A stretch of DNA of 50,475 nucleotides from Anaerolineae bacterium (GTDB lineage Bacteria; Chloroflexota; Anaerolineae; Promineifilales; Promineifilaceae): positions 1-50,475 of the forward strand of contig SLGK01000009.1 of assembly GCA_007123775.1 (NCBI GenBank). The letters are read 5' to 3'. A program made the translations under genes and the position numbers. Below, one piece after another: positions 34,384 through 42,816 of this stretch. The stretch's first letter is position 1; each line of letters begins with the position of its first letter. A model generated the notes under the pieces. That model was not told the origin of the DNA and did not search any database. It worked only from the letters and a program-made list of their open reading frames with translations.

Positions 34384-34842
34384 ATGACCAATATTCTTGT
34401 GCTGCATGGACCTAATTTGAATTTGCTTGGTACGCGGGAACCAGAGGTATACGGCCGTTACACCCTCGCTGATATTGAACGTGAATTAACGGCCGTGGCC
34501 CAGACGCGGTCGGCCCGGCTTCGCTTTTACCAATCTAATCACGAAGGCGCTCTAATTGATACAATTCACGAAAACCGTGACTGGGCTGCGGGCATTCTTA
34601 TCAACCCCGGTGCCTTAACCCATTACAGCTACGCCCTGCGCGATGGGTTAGCGGCCGTGGCCTTGCCGGTTGTCGAAGTACACCTTTCTAACGTTCATGC
34701 CCGCGAATCGTTTCGTCACCGGTCCGTCATAGCTCCCATCTGTTTGGGTCAGATCGGCGGTTTTGGCTGGCGCAGTTACCGGCTGGGTCTGCTGGCATTG
34801 CTAGAGGAATTGGAGGTATTGACAGAAAGCAAAAGAGCCTGA
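34384..34842 (+). CDS. aroQ: Type II 3-dehydroquinate dehydratase
   Basis: A 152-residue enzyme of the shikimate pathway, dehydrating 3-dehydroquinate. [18 protein letters not shown] with the catalytic Tyr, [33 protein letters not shown] and [11 protein letters not shown] (His base) are all present. An upstream in-frame extension overlaps the DUF423 gene and is not conserved; the start follows GGAG. Its stop codon lies in the stem of a terminator. No other shikimate gene adjoins it. Confidence 0.96.
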   Translation: MTNILVLHGPNLNLLGTREPEVYGRYTLADIERELTAVAQTRSARLRFYQSNHEGALIDTIHENRDWAAGILINPGALTHYSYALRDGLAAVALPVVEVHLSNVHARESFRHRSVIAPICLGQIGGFGWRSYRLGLLALLEELEVLTESKRA

Positions 34843-34860
34843 GCTTACTCAGACTCTTTT
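34831..34860 (+). terminator. Rho-independent terminator overlapping the aroQ stop
   Basis: AAAAGAG-c-CTGAG-ctta-CTCAG-a-CTCTTTT: a 12-bp stem with one mismatch, ending in four Ts. The aroQ TGA (34840-34842) is within the left arm, so translation and termination are adjacent. Confidence 0.85.
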
Positions 34861-35301
34861 GCGTGGGAACGCGACGGATATGGGTGATGTGTGTCCAAAG
34901 CTTGTGCGATGTTGGCAACAATCGTTTGTTGCGGCGATACTTTGTGGCATCACGGCCGATTTGGTTGGTTATCAGTTTAACCTGAATGGCCTATAAAGAG
35001 AGTAGCGCGAATTTTAACAATGGTGAAACCGTGTTGTAACGATGTTAGCAAAGGTATTGACAACAATGTTGGTGCATTAAGGCTACTATGTCGTACGCAG
35101 TGATGATGCTGTGATGTTTGTTGCGATGTGGTTATGGTGTCAACGTACGTTCGGCTATGATGTTAATGCCTTCACACTACTCTCTTCAGGCTTTATCCAA
35201 CCCACCTTTACTATAGGCGGCCACCGTTACAATTATTGTTACAATACAGCCTATATCACTAAATTAGTATTAAAGTCCTGTGTGCTAAGATGAGGAACAA
35301 T
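34861..35301. other. Gene-free AT-rich region upstream of the hydrolase
   Basis: About 440 bases with no supported gene. GATGTTG- and AACAATG-like words recur loosely (34910-35080). A TTGACA at 35057 region lacks a well-placed -10, and ATTGTTACAATACAG near 35236 is a possible -10 region. A short open frame here has no coding character. It most likely holds the promoter and leader of the next gene. Confidence 0.4.
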
Positions 35302-36825
35302 ATGCCCAACCTATCCCTGAGCCGCCAGCGCGGTCTCTTACTCCTGACAGCTTTGTTGCTCATTTTATTGGCCTGGGTACAGGTCAGAGCCGGTGAACGT
35401 GGCCTGGTGGTGCGTACCTTTACGGTAGACGATATGCCGCTGCGCTTTATGGTGGCCGAAGAGGCAACGGCCGTTCCCGGCATTTTGGTCGCGCACGGTT
35501 TTGCCGGATCACAACAGTTGATGTTCGGCTACGGCACTGTGCTGGCCCAGGCTGGCTACGGCGTCATGCTGTGGGATTTTGACGGACACGGCGCCAATCC
35601 CTGGCCGCTTGACCGTCAAGGTGACGCTTTGCAGCGAAATGTCGCCGCTGCCTACGATTTGCTTATCGCCCAGCCCGAAATAGATGGCGAACGCATTGCC
35701 TTGCTGGGCCATTCGATGGGGTCCGGCGCGGTCATGACGGCCGCCATTGAGCAGCCGGACCAATATCAGGCGGTGGTGGCTGTCTCACCTACCGGAGCCG
35801 AGGTAACGCCGACGCTGCCGCCTAACCTGCACCTGCAAGCGGGAGAATGGGAAGCCAATTTTGTGGCAAATGCCCGTGATTTGCTCGAGCGGGCCGGGGG
35901 TGAACAGGGCGACCTGGCAGACGGGCAGGGTCGCTCATTTTTGTTGGTGCCGCGTGCTGAACATATTACCATTCTGTTTAGCACATTGAGCCATTCGGCT
36001 GCTTTGGACTGGTTTAATGAGACATTCTACGCGCAGAATGACGGAGGACCGAGGACCGAGGACGGAGAGGGTGCTTCCGTCCTCGGTCCTTCGTCCTCCG
36101 TCCAACCTGACCGGCGTATGGTCTGGTATGGGCTCCATTTACTGGGCTGGTTGCTGCTGGTAACGGCCGTTTCTCCCCTGTTAGCCAATCCTATCCCGCC
36201 CCAACCCGGTCGCCTGCGCGGTCTGTGGTACGGGTTAGGGCTGCTGCTGGCCCCCTTTCTGGCCGCCCTGCTGCTGGCCCTGCTGGGCCGGATGCTGGAA
36301 TTGAGTACAATGGGTGGGCTGTTAGTGGGCGGCGCGTTGGGCCTCTGGTTCTGGCTCTTTGGCCTGATCTGGCTGGTGGCTGGCTTTCGGCCGCGTTGGC
36401 CGCAAGGCAAGGAACTGCTGTGGGGGCTGCTGCTGTTTGCCCTGCTGTGGATTGCCTTTGGCGCCATGGCCCAATTGACCTGGCTGCCCTGGTGGTTAGG
36501 GCCAGAGCGACTGCTGCGCTGGCCGCTGCTGGCTGTGGCTTGCCTGCCCTGGGGCCTGGCGGCGGGATTGGTCCAACAGGGTGCCACGCCCTGGTCCCGT
36601 TTTTACTGGTGGTTTGGCCAGAGCAGCCTGATTATCATGGGTTTGGTGGCCGCCATTGCCTTGACGCCCGCGCTCGGATTTATCATGCTGACACTGCCCG
36701 TTATTCCCGTTGTACTAGGCCTGATGACCGTCATGGGCGGCGCTATTGACCGCCCCTGGGCCTATGCCTTAGGCAACGCGCTCTTTTTTGGCTGGGTGAT
36801 AACGGCCGTTTTTCCCTTAGCGTGA
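35302..36825 (+). CDS. Alpha/beta hydrolase fused to a C-terminal membrane domain
   Basis: A 507-residue protein from the ATG six bases after GAGG (an ATG four codons upstream is the alternative). An N-terminal membrane anchor (LLLLTALLLILLAWVQV) precedes an alpha/beta hydrolase domain (about 40-240) with GILVAHGFAGSQQLM, WDFDGHGAN, the nucleophile elbow LLGHSMGSGAV and a candidate His in VPRAEHITI. A polar linker of 21 codons encoded entirely by an intergenic-type repeat (36040-36102) leads to about eight helices (about 270-507). The fold of that part is unassigned. Function could be a lipid hydrolase. In-frame repeat insertion is described below. Confidence 0.82.
   Translation: MPNLSLSRQRGLLLLTALLLILLAWVQVRAGERGLVVRTFTVDDMPLRFMVAEEATAVPGILVAHGFAGSQQLMFGYGTVLAQAGYGVMLWDFDGHGANPWPLDRQGDALQRNVAAAYDLLIAQPEIDGERIALLGHSMGSGAVMTAAIEQPDQYQAVVAVSPTGAEVTPTLPPNLHLQAGEWEANFVANARDLLERAGGEQGDLADGQGRSFLLVPRAEHITILFSTLSHSAALDWFNETFYAQNDGGPRTEDGEGASVLGPSSSVQPDRRMVWYGLHLLGWLLLVTAVSPLLANPIPPQPGRLRGLWYGLGLLLAPFLAALLLALLGRMLELSTMGGLLVGGALGLWFWLFGLIWLVAGFRPRWPQGKELLWGLLLFALLWIAFGAMAQLTWLPWWLGPERLLRWPLLAVACLPWGLAAGLVQQGATPWSRFYWWFGQSSLIIMGLVAAIALTPALGFIMLTLPVIPVVLGLMTVMGGAIDRPWAYALGNALFFGWVITAVFPLA
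36040..36102. repeat. In-frame GGACCGAGGAC palindrome inside the hydrolase gene
   Basis: A 63-base self-complementary segment: GACGGAGGACCGAGGACCGA on the left and CGGTCCTTCGTCCTCCGTC on the right. It is the palindrome that forms the core of MITE copies A and B. Its length is exactly 21 codons and it keeps the frame, encoding a Gly/Asp/Ser/Pro-rich linker. Confidence 0.85.
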
Positions 36826-36880
36826 GGCAGTAGACAAGGCCTTCGTAATTCATAATTCGTAATTCGTACTTTGTAATTTG
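36826..36880. repeat. TTCGTAATTCATAATTCGTAATTCG repeat
   Basis: Low-complexity AT-rich units between the hydrolase and lplA, the complement of the repeat at 1497-1530. They run up to 20 bases before the lplA ATG, leaving no good ribosome site. Confidence 0.6.
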
Positions 36881-36882
36881 CC

Positions 36883-37860
36883 ATGCTATTCGTAGACAAC
36901 ACCCAAACTGATCCCCACCTCAATCTAGCGCTGGAAGAGTATCTGCTGCGCCACGCCGCTACCGACCAGCCCCTGTTACTGTTTTACATCAACCAACCGG
37001 CGGTGATAATCGGCCGCAATCAAAACACGCTGGAAGAAATCGACCCCGACTTTATTAAGGCTAACGGCATCCATGTGGTGCGCCGTCTGTCCGGGGGCGG
37101 GGCGGTTTTCCACGATCTGGGTAATCTCAACTTTAGCTTCATTACGCCCAGTCGTCAGGATTTACATAACTTTGTCAAATTTACCGAGCCGGTGGTGGCC
37201 GTTTTGCGTCAGTTGGGCGTGGCCGCCGAACTGCGCGGCAAAAGTGACATCTTCGCCGAGGGCAAAAAGATTTCGGGCAATGCCCAATACGTGACCCAAC
37301 AGCGCATGTTCAGCCACGGCACGCTGCTGTTTGATACCGACATCCCCACCATGCTCAAGGCACTCAACCCGCGCCAGGCGGTCATCGAGTCGCGAGCGGT
37401 GCAGTCGGTGCGTAATTTTGTGGTCAATATTCGGGAATTGCTGGCCAAAGATATGGACATTCTCACCTTTCGCCAAACGCTTTTAGACGGCATCTTTGGC
37501 GGTGGTCCTGTCGCCACGTATGAACTGGATGCGGCCGCCTGGGCCGGGGTGGAAAAGTTGGCCGACGAGCGTTATCGTACCTGGGCATGGAATTACGGCC
37601 GTTCTCCCCAATTCAACGCGCGCCACCAGGAAGACCTGCCCGGTGGCAAGGTAGACGTGCGCTTTCAGGTGGAAAACGGCCGTATTTTAAGCTGCAAAAT
37701 CTACGGTAATTTTAGCGGTCGGCAGCCCATTGCTGAGCTAGAGGCCCGTCTGACCGGTCTGCGCTATGACCGCGACAGCCTGATTGACACCCTGACCCAG
37801 ATCGAATTGAGCCAATACCTGGGTGACGTAGATACGGCCGCTTTCCTGGCTATTTTCTAA
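36883..37860 (+). CDS. lplA: Lipoate-protein ligase A
   Basis: A 325-residue enzyme that attaches free lipoate to E2 and GcvH proteins via lipoyl-AMP. The LplA core has VVRRLSGGGAVFHDLGNLNFS (about 66-86), KSDIFAEGKKISGNAQ with the adenylate Lys, and FSHGTLLFDTD. The C-terminal accessory domain (about 250-325, ending LIDTLTQIELSQYLGDVD) is present, so it is the two-domain ligase, not just a lipoyl-octanoyl transferase. It is plausible that it serves the SucB lipoyl domain. The ATG lacks a clear ribosome site. Confidence 0.95.
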   Translation: MLFVDNTQTDPHLNLALEEYLLRHAATDQPLLLFYINQPAVIIGRNQNTLEEIDPDFIKANGIHVVRRLSGGGAVFHDLGNLNFSFITPSRQDLHNFVKFTEPVVAVLRQLGVAAELRGKSDIFAEGKKISGNAQYVTQQRMFSHGTLLFDTDIPTMLKALNPRQAVIESRAVQSVRNFVVNIRELLAKDMDILTFRQTLLDGIFGGGPVATYELDAAAWAGVEKLADERYRTWAWNYGRSPQFNARHQEDLPGGKVDVRFQVENGRILSCKIYGNFSGRQPIAELEARLTGLRYDRDSLIDTLTQIELSQYLGDVDTAAFLAIF

Positions 37861-37861
37861 A

Positions 37862-37916
37862 AAAACGTAAAACGTAAACAGAGAGGCATCACGTTTTACG
37901 CTTTACGTTTTACGCT
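37862..37916. repeat. CGTAAAACG hairpin between convergent genes
   Basis: AAACGTAAAACGTAAA is complemented by TTTACGCTTTACGTTTTACG around a loop GAGAGGCATCA. It works as a likely bidirectional terminator for lplA and msrB. The msrB stop codon (37910-37912) is within it. Confidence 0.75.
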
Positions 37917-38308
37917 TCACTCTTCACAAAATCAAGCGCGGCCGAGTTCAGACAATAGCGTAGGCCGGTCGGCTTTGGCCCATCGCTGAAAACGTGGCCC
38001 AAATGGGCATCGCAGCGGGCGCAAACCACTTCCGTGCGCCGCATAAACCAGCTCCAATCACTTTCTTCCCGCACGTGTTCCTCTGCCAATGGTGCCCAAA
38101 AGCTGGGCCAGCCCGTACCCGATTCAAACTTGGTCTCTGAGCTAAACAAAGCCAAGCCACAGCAGATGCAGGTGTAAGTTCCCGTGTCCTTATTGTCCCA
38201 ATACTCGCCGGTAAATGCCCGCTCTGTCCCCTTCTTGCGGGCCACCTGATACTGTTCCGGTGTCAGTTGTGCTTGCCATTCAGCATCTGTCTTTTCAATT
38301 TTGTCCAT
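37910..38308 (-). CDS. msrB: Peptide-methionine (R)-S-oxide reductase
   Basis: A 132-residue enzyme that repairs oxidised methionine. The zinc site is built from CICCGLALF and [13 protein letters not shown] (CxxC pairs), [12 protein letters not shown] binds substrate, and the catalytic Cys is in RYCLNSAAL. Length and motif order match MsrB. The start is preceded by a weak GGAAAG. The gene is convergent with lplA, and its stop is part of the flanking hairpin. Confidence 0.97.
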   Translation of the reverse strand: MDKIEKTDAEWQAQLTPEQYQVARKKGTERAFTGEYWDNKDTGTYTCICCGLALFSSETKFESGTGWPSFWAPLAEEHVREESDWSWFMRRTEVVCARCDAHLGHVFSDGPKPTGLRYCLNSAALDFVKSEA

Positions 38309-38740
38309 AGCTATCTTTCCTCGAAGTCCTGAAGTGGTGCGAGGCCCTGGCTGAATGACTTTGGTTAGGCGTAACTTCTACAACCAGTGCCTTGCACCTG
38401 AAAATAATCCTAATCAGTGATCTTACTCGACGCTGCTTCACGTTTCAAGCATGACTTAGACAACGATTAGTGCCTCCCCAGATCAAACCAATTTCTGGAG
38501 AATAGCCGGAGTCGCCAACGGTGCAATAGGAGTTACATAAGAATTATTGGATCAGATTTTGCTTGATGGTAAAACACATAATGGACAGCAGCCGAAAAAA
38601 GCGTACAATGGCTGATAACTTGAGCCAACCAGCCCTAAGACAAACGAAAGCGGGCCATACAGGCCAAATCGTTTGGTACAGCAACTAGATTACCCGCCTC
38701 AATTGGTCTATCGGTTGGCAAACAGGAGCAATAATCAATT
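38309..38740. other. Gene-free region between msrB and ftsH
   Basis: About 430 bases with no supported gene. A possible -10 TACAAT occurs near 38605 with no good -35, and the ftsH ribosome site AGGAGC lies just before the ATG. It probably contains divergent promoters for msrB and ftsH with an ftsH leader. I see no simple repeat here, unusual for this window. Confidence 0.4.
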
Positions 38741-40669
38741 ATGGAAGAACAACCCAACGAATCACGTCCGCAAATTCCGACCTGGGTTTGGATTCTCGGT
38801 ATTTTCGCATTAATACTGGGGCTTCAATTTTTCTTGAGCGGCCAATTCAACAGTCCCGAACAAATCGGCCTGCCCGATGCTATGAACCGCATTCGCAATG
38901 GGCAGGTACAGCGCGTCACCTTGACGGGCAGTCGGCTAACCCTTACCCTCAATAACAATAATGAAGTAGCCACCACCATTGACACGCGTGGTAGCCTGGA
39001 AGATGCTTTCAGGTTTTATGGCGTTACGCCAGAAGTTTTACAAGATGGTAACGTGCAGGTGCAGGTCAGAGACCAGACGGCCTGGAACAACCTGTTTAGC
39101 GCTCTTATTATTGTTGGTCCGATTTTGCTGCTTATCTGGATATTTACCAGGGGCTTCAGGCAGATGCAGGGGGGCGGCGGCAACAGCATCTTTGGCTTTG
39201 GCCGCAGCCGGGCCAAGAATTTGAACGATGCCGACCGGCCCACTGTCACCTTTGAAGATGTAGCCGGTGTGGATGAGGCCAAACTTGAGCTGGCCGAGGT
39301 GGTCCAATTCTTACGTGAACCGGAGAAGTTTGTCCAGGTGGGGGCACGCATTCCGAAAGGCGTGCTGATGGTTGGCCCGCCCGGTACCGGTAAAACATTG
39401 CTGGCCCGCGCCGTGGCCGGTGAGGCCGGTGTCCCCTTCTTCCATATCTCCGGCTCTGAATTTGTGGAAATGTTTGTCGGCGTCGGTGCCAGCCGCGTGC
39501 GCGACCTGTTCGACAAGGCCAAGCAAAGTGCCCCCTCAATTGTCTTTGTAGATGAAATTGACGCCGTCGGCCGGCAGCGTGGCGCGGGCATGGGTGGTGG
39601 TCACGATGAGCGCGAGCAGACCCTTAACCAAATTCTGGTGGAAATGGATGGCTTTGATAATGACACCAACGTTATCGTTATGGCGGCTACCAACCGGGCC
39701 GACATTCTGGACCCGGCCTTGATGCGCCCTGGTCGCTTTGACCGCAAGGTCTTTGTTGATTTGCCCGACGTAAAGGGTCGCCAGGCCATTTTGAAAGTAC
39801 ATGCCCGTGGCAAACCGGTAGCCAAAGAGGTTTCGTTCGAGGATTTGGCCCGCCTGACGGCCGGATTCTCTGGGGCGGATTTGGAGAATCTGCTCAACGA
39901 GGCGGCCATCTTTGCCGCCCGGCGCAACCAGCGCACCATCGGCCTGCTTGAGTTCCAAGATGCTTTTGACCGTATTGTTATGGGACCGGAGCGCAAGAGC
40001 CGCGTCATGAGCGAGGAAGATAAGGAAACGGTAGCCTATCATGAAGCGGGCCACGCTGTGGTTAGCTTCCATCTGGTCAATACCGACCCGGTGCAAAAGA
40101 TTACCATTGTGCCGCGCGGTCGAGCCGGTGGGTATGTGATGCCTCTGCCCGAAGATCGCTTTGTCTACAGCCGGGAATACTTTGAGGACCAGATCACGAT
40201 GGCCCTGGGTGGTCGAGCCGCGGAGGAAGTCTTCTTTGGCCGCGTGACGACCGGTGCGTCTAACGATCTACGCCAGTCAACGCGCATGGCTAAGGCGATG
40301 GTGCGTGAGTATGGCATGTCAGATACGCTGGGACTGCCGACCTATGGCGATGATTCAAGCAATCCGTTTTTGGGCCGTGAGATGGGCTATGGTCTGGGCG
40401 GGCGCGATTATAGCGAAGAAGCGGCCCGCGCCATTGATGAAGAGGTACGCCGCTTGCTGGAAGACAACTATAAGCGGGCCTTGAACATTGTCCGTGATAA
40501 CCGGCAGAAGATGGTAGCGTTAGCCCAAAAGCTGATTGAAGTAGAAACGATTGACCGGGAGACGTTTGAGCGGTTGATGAATGAGTCGGGTAACGGCGAA
40601 GCCAGCAGTGAAGCGGTTCGCAGTAGCAGGCCCGTTTATGCCGAGTCCTCGCTGGAAACAACTGATTGA
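38741..40669 (+). CDS. ftsH: ATP-dependent zinc metalloprotease FtsH
   Basis: A 642-residue membrane-anchored AAA protease that degrades membrane and regulatory proteins. Two N-terminal helices (about 14-32 and 112-132) bracket the extracytoplasmic domain. The AAA module has [40 protein letters not shown] (pore loop), [11 protein letters not shown] and the [23 protein letters not shown]. The zinc motif is YHEAGHAVV (about 431-439). The length is typical. The AACGGCCGTT palindrome is not seen in this gene. A terminator follows at 40704. Confidence 0.98.
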   Translation: MEEQPNESRPQIPTWVWILGIFALILGLQFFLSGQFNSPEQIGLPDAMNRIRNGQVQRVTLTGSRLTLTLNNNNEVATTIDTRGSLEDAFRFYGVTPEVLQDGNVQVQVRDQTAWNNLFSALIIVGPILLLIWIFTRGFRQMQGGGGNSIFGFGRSRAKNLNDADRPTVTFEDVAGVDEAKLELAEVVQFLREPEKFVQVGARIPKGVLMVGPPGTGKTLLARAVAGEAGVPFFHISGSEFVEMFVGVGASRVRDLFDKAKQSAPSIVFVDEIDAVGRQRGAGMGGGHDEREQTLNQILVEMDGFDNDTNVIVMAATNRADILDPALMRPGRFDRKVFVDLPDVKGRQAILKVHARGKPVAKEVSFEDLARLTAGFSGADLENLLNEAAIFAARRNQRTIGLLEFQDAFDRIVMGPERKSRVMSEEDKETVAYHEAGHAVVSFHLVNTDPVQKITIVPRGRAGGYVMPLPEDRFVYSREYFEDQITMALGGRAAEEVFFGRVTTGASNDLRQSTRMAKAMVREYGMSDTLGLPTYGDDSSNPFLGREMGYGLGGRDYSEEAARAIDEEVRRLLEDNYKRALNIVRDNRQKMVALAQKLIEVETIDRETFERLMNESGNGEASSEAVRSSRPVYAESSLETTD

Positions 40670-40703
40670 CGTAGTACGTAGTGCGTATTGCGTAGAGATT
40701 TTG

Positions 40704-40742
40704 ACGCCTTGCTGGTATGTTATATACAGGCAGGGCGTTTTC
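40704..40742 (+). terminator. Terminator after ftsH
   Basis: ACGCCTTGC pairs with GCAGGGCGT (one G-T pair) across a 17-base loop, followed by TTTT. It follows a short GTAGTACGTAGTGCG repeat. Confidence 0.7.
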
Positions 40743-40777
40743 ATTCCTAATTCGTAATTCTTGCAGGAGGGTAACTG

Positions 40778-41566
40778 ATGAATGACGTAGTTGAATGGCG
40801 GCAGGAGGGGGATGTGGTGACGCTGGCCCTGAATCGGCCAGAGAGCCATAACGCCTTTACGCCGGAGATGATGGCCGCGCTGCATGAATTGTTTGTTCAG
40901 GCCGCCGACCGTGACGATGTGCGCGTGATTGTGCTGACTGGCAACGGCCGTTCCTTCTGTGCCGGGGCTGATTTAGCCTTTATGCGCTCGGCCGCCGACT
41001 ATACCTTTGAGCAGAACGTGACCGACGGGCAGGCCATCTTTGACCTGATGCGGGCGGTGGATGAGTGTCCTAAGCCGGTGGTGGGGCGTGTAAACGGCGC
41101 GGCCATTGGCGGCGGCACGGGGCTGGTAAGCTGCTGCGACATCGTGGTCGCCGTGGAACGGGCCACCTTTGGCTTTAGCGAGGTCCGACTGGGCATTGTA
41201 CCGGCCGTTATTTCTCCTTTTGTGCTGGCTAAAATTGGGGTGAGCAACGGCCGGCAGTATTTCCTCACCGGCGAACGGTTTAAGGCAGCCGAGGCACAGC
41301 AGATAGGCCTGGTCCATCACGTGCTGGCCGATGAGGCCGCGCTGGATGCCAAAGTGGCCGAGCGGGTAGCGCAGCTTTTGGCGGCCGCGCCGGGAGCGCA
41401 GGCGGCCGCCAAAGCATTGATTCGCACCGTGGCCTATCAGGAGAGAACGGCCGTTCGTGCCTACACCGCCGAGTTAATTGCCCAACGCCGCGCCAGCGAC
41501 GAAGGTAAAGAGGGCATGAGCGCGTTTCTGGAAAAGCGGCTGCCCTGGTGGCAGAGCGGTCAATAG
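40778..41566 (+). CDS. Enoyl-CoA hydratase/isomerase family protein
   Basis: A 262-residue crotonase-fold protein. The CoA-binding and oxyanion-hole segments are RSFCAGADLAFMRSA (about 62-76) and GAAIGGGTGLVSCCDIVVA (about 108-126), with FGFSEVRLGIVPAVISPFVL containing a possible catalytic Glu. It likely hydrates enoyl-CoA in fatty-acid or branched-chain amino-acid breakdown; the methylglutaconyl-CoA hydratase subtype is possible given the biotin carboxylase downstream. A strong GCAGGAGGG ribosome site precedes it. Confidence 0.92.
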   Translation: MNDVVEWRQEGDVVTLALNRPESHNAFTPEMMAALHELFVQAADRDDVRVIVLTGNGRSFCAGADLAFMRSAADYTFEQNVTDGQAIFDLMRAVDECPKPVVGRVNGAAIGGGTGLVSCCDIVVAVERATFGFSEVRLGIVPAVISPFVLAKIGVSNGRQYFLTGERFKAAEAQQIGLVHHVLADEAALDAKVAERVAQLLAAAPGAQAAAKALIRTVAYQERTAVRAYTAELIAQRRASDEGKEGMSAFLEKRLPWWQSGQ

Positions 41567-41569
41567 GTA

Positions 41570-41640
41570 TTAGTCGTTAGTCGATAGTCAGATAGTCGTT
41601 AGTCAGATAGTCGATAGTCAGATAGTCGATAGTCAGTATG
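41570..41640. repeat. AGTCGATAGTCAGAT tandem repeat
   Basis: About 70 bases of degenerate TAGTCGTTAGTCGATAGTCA units between two coding regions; same style as 30590-30690. The repeat ends eight bases before the next ATG. Confidence 0.8.
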
Positions 41641-41648
41641 GGGTTCTG

Positions 41649-42740
41649 ATGAATTTGCAGCCTGACCCGAAGTCATTGATAATCCCACCTAATCTCCTGG
41701 CGGAGGTTGATCGCCTGGCAAACGGCCGTTTTCGCCTTACCTGGCAGCACCAGGCTACCTGGCAGCACCAGGCAACCTGGCAGCGCCAGGCCGAACGGGT
41801 TGATATTCTGGCCGCGCCTGAGCCGGATCGCCTGGCAACTGGCAAACCTATCGCCCAGGTCAAAGAGAGCCAATCCACTGAAATTCTGCTGACCGCGAAC
41901 TGGCCACGCCCTTATTTTGGACTGCGTTTTGTTGATGAAGAGCGGACAAATAATCGTTTCTTGACCGTTGCCGAGCGCGTTTTGCCCGTTGAGGGAGCCA
42001 TCAATTTGCGGGATTTGGGGGGCTATGTGGGGCTGGCCGGCCGTCCCCTACGCTGGGGTCGTGTTTATCGCTCCGGGATGCTGCACCAGTTGACGCCCAT
42101 TGGCTGGCAGACGTTGGCCGACCTGGGGCTGCGCTGGGTGTGTGATTTACGCAGCGAGACGGAAGTGGAACAGAATCCGACTCCGCTGCCGCAGGGAACG
42201 GCCGTATCTCCGCTGCCCCGACCTGTACAAAGCCCCGATTCCCGTATGCGCCAGCTCTTTTCTGTCTGGCGCAACCGCAACCAGCTCGACCAGATCCTTT
42301 TTGAGATTTATACTCGCGTTATGCTAGACAACAACGCGGCCATCATTGGCGACATTTTGCGCCATCTGGCCGACCCGGATAACTTGCCTTTCCTCTATCA
42401 CTGCACGGCGGGTAAGGATCGGACGGGGGTGGTAACGGCCGTGTTGCTCGGCCTGTTGGGTGTAGACGACGAGACGATCATTGCCGATTACTCATTGACC
42501 AACGCCCACTACGGCCAATTTTACGCCACCCTCAACCAGGACGTGCAGCGCATGGGCAGTCTCGGTTTTGATGAACAGCAGCTTCACCCCATCTTCCTGG
42601 CTCAGCCCCAGATGATGGCCGACACGCTGGCCTATTTGCGCCGGCAGTACGGCTCCATCGAGCAATACGTGCGCCAGCAGGCCGGCCTGGATAAGCAAAC
42701 GGTGGCGCAACTTCGAGAGAATTTGTTGGAAAAGATTTAA
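41649..42740 (+). CDS. Tyrosine/serine protein phosphatase (Y_phosphatase3 type)
   Basis: A 363-residue phosphatase. Residues about 1-100 are a variable beta-rich N-terminal region. The catalytic domain begins NLRDLGGYVGLAGRPLRWG (about 118-136), which with the CX5R loop FLYHCTAGKDRTGVV (about 252-266) identifies the family that includes LipA of Listeria. It removes phosphate from tyrosine or phosphoinositides. Three 18-bp tandem repeats at 41739-41792 encode TWQHQATWQHQATWQRQA in the N-terminal region. It follows the hydratase and precedes accC. Confidence 0.88.
   Translation: MNLQPDPKSLIIPPNLLAEVDRLANGRFRLTWQHQATWQHQATWQRQAERVDILAAPEPDRLATGKPIAQVKESQSTEILLTANWPRPYFGLRFVDEERTNNRFLTVAERVLPVEGAINLRDLGGYVGLAGRPLRWGRVYRSGMLHQLTPIGWQTLADLGLRWVCDLRSETEVEQNPTPLPQGTAVSPLPRPVQSPDSRMRQLFSVWRNRNQLDQILFEIYTRVMLDNNAAIIGDILRHLADPDNLPFLYHCTAGKDRTGVVTAVLLGLLGVDDETIIADYSLTNAHYGQFYATLNQDVQRMGSLGFDEQQLHPIFLAQPQMMADTLAYLRRQYGSIEQYVRQQAGLDKQTVAQLRENLLEKI
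41739..41792. repeat. Three 18-bp tandem repeats in a coding sequence
   Basis: Units ACCTGGCAGCACCAGGCT, ACCTGGCAGCACCAGGCA and ACCTGGCAGCGCCAGGCC; each holds the small palindrome CCTGG-cagca-CCAGG. GATCGCCTGGCAA lies on both sides (41710-41722 and 41826-41838). Confidence 0.95.
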
Positions 42741-42800
42741 CGCAGAGGCGCAGAGACGCAGAGAAAGTTTTTGCCTCTGCGCCTCCGCGCCTCTGCGTCA
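42741..42800. repeat. GCAGAGGCGCAGAG hairpin
   Basis: CGCAGAGGCGCAGAGACGCA is complemented by TGCGCCTCCGCGCCTCTGCG around AGTTTTTGCC. It lies between the phosphatase and accC. A related element is at 14713-14820. Confidence 0.8.
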
Positions 42801-42816
42801 ATTGATAGGTATTCAT

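Noticed and set aside
35111..35293. 60-residue open frame upstream of the hydrolase
   Set aside because: No ribosome site, odd composition and no recognisable homology; better seen as leader DNA.
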